A stretch of DNA of 5,133 bases. It comes from an archaeon (lineage in GTDB: Archaea; Thermoproteota; Nitrososphaeria; Nitrososphaerales; CADDZS01). Of the stretch, positions 5,118 to 5,133 are shown piece by piece (within the stretch, counting starts at the first letter, position 1; every line of letters begins with the position of its first letter). The DNA is taken from contig JAKAPU010000191.1 in the NCBI GenBank assembly GCA_021806865.1, positions 1-5,133 on the forward strand. The letters run 5' to 3'. The translations under genes were made by a program, and so were the position numbers. Under the pieces are notes generated by a model that worked only from the letters and a program-made list of their open reading frames with translations, was not told the DNA's origin and searched no databases.

Positions 5118-5133
5118 GTCTAGCGTGCATTGC

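Overview
The window looks like an accessory stretch of an archaeal chromosome. No rRNA, tRNA or core gene is visible, so this rests on indirect signs. TATA/BRE-like elements lie about 25-40 bp upstream of several starts. Two genes appear to begin with TTG in near-leaderless position. The exported domains are rich in N-X-S/T sequons, and one regulator joins two membrane helices to a C-terminal winged helix, an architecture common in archaea. A soil-type member of the Nitrososphaeria (Thaumarchaeota) would fit by general impression, but the sequence does not prove it. Base composition is mid-range.

Layout. Positions 1-313 (minus) hold the 5' part of a membrane-anchored extracellular protein cut by the window edge. 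Positions 314-544 are intergenic, with a palindrome and a possible upstream in-frame start. Positions 545-2302 (minus) encode a 585-residue protein with about nine membrane helices and a sequon-rich outer domain. Positions 2303-2582 are non-coding apart from its promoter. Positions 2583-3110 (minus) encode a membrane-anchored winged-helix regulator. Divergent from it lies a two-gene plus-strand operon: 3217-3459 (80-residue two-helix membrane protein) and 3485-3925 (146-residue single-pass exported protein). Positions 4055-4312 (plus) encode a small acidic helical protein. The right end is debris: a frameshifted transposase C-terminus (4490-4721, minus) facing the C-terminal 80 or so residues of a cytochrome P450 (4789-5040, plus). 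A 32-codon ORF of doubtful status overlaps the P450 stop.

How the genes may work together. The 106-bp gap between the regulator and the two-gene operon carries a mirrored promoter: 8-bp perfect inverted arms whose outer ends run into a TATA-like element for each direction. This suggests joint control of a membrane-bound regulator and two envelope proteins. The 585-residue protein lies downstream of the regulator on the same strand with its own promoter. The 585-residue protein, the regulator and the 80-residue protein all carry a closely spaced cysteine pair in a loop next to a membrane helix. A cell-surface sensing or envelope-stress module is a reasonable hypothesis, but no enzymatic function can be assigned to any intact gene here.
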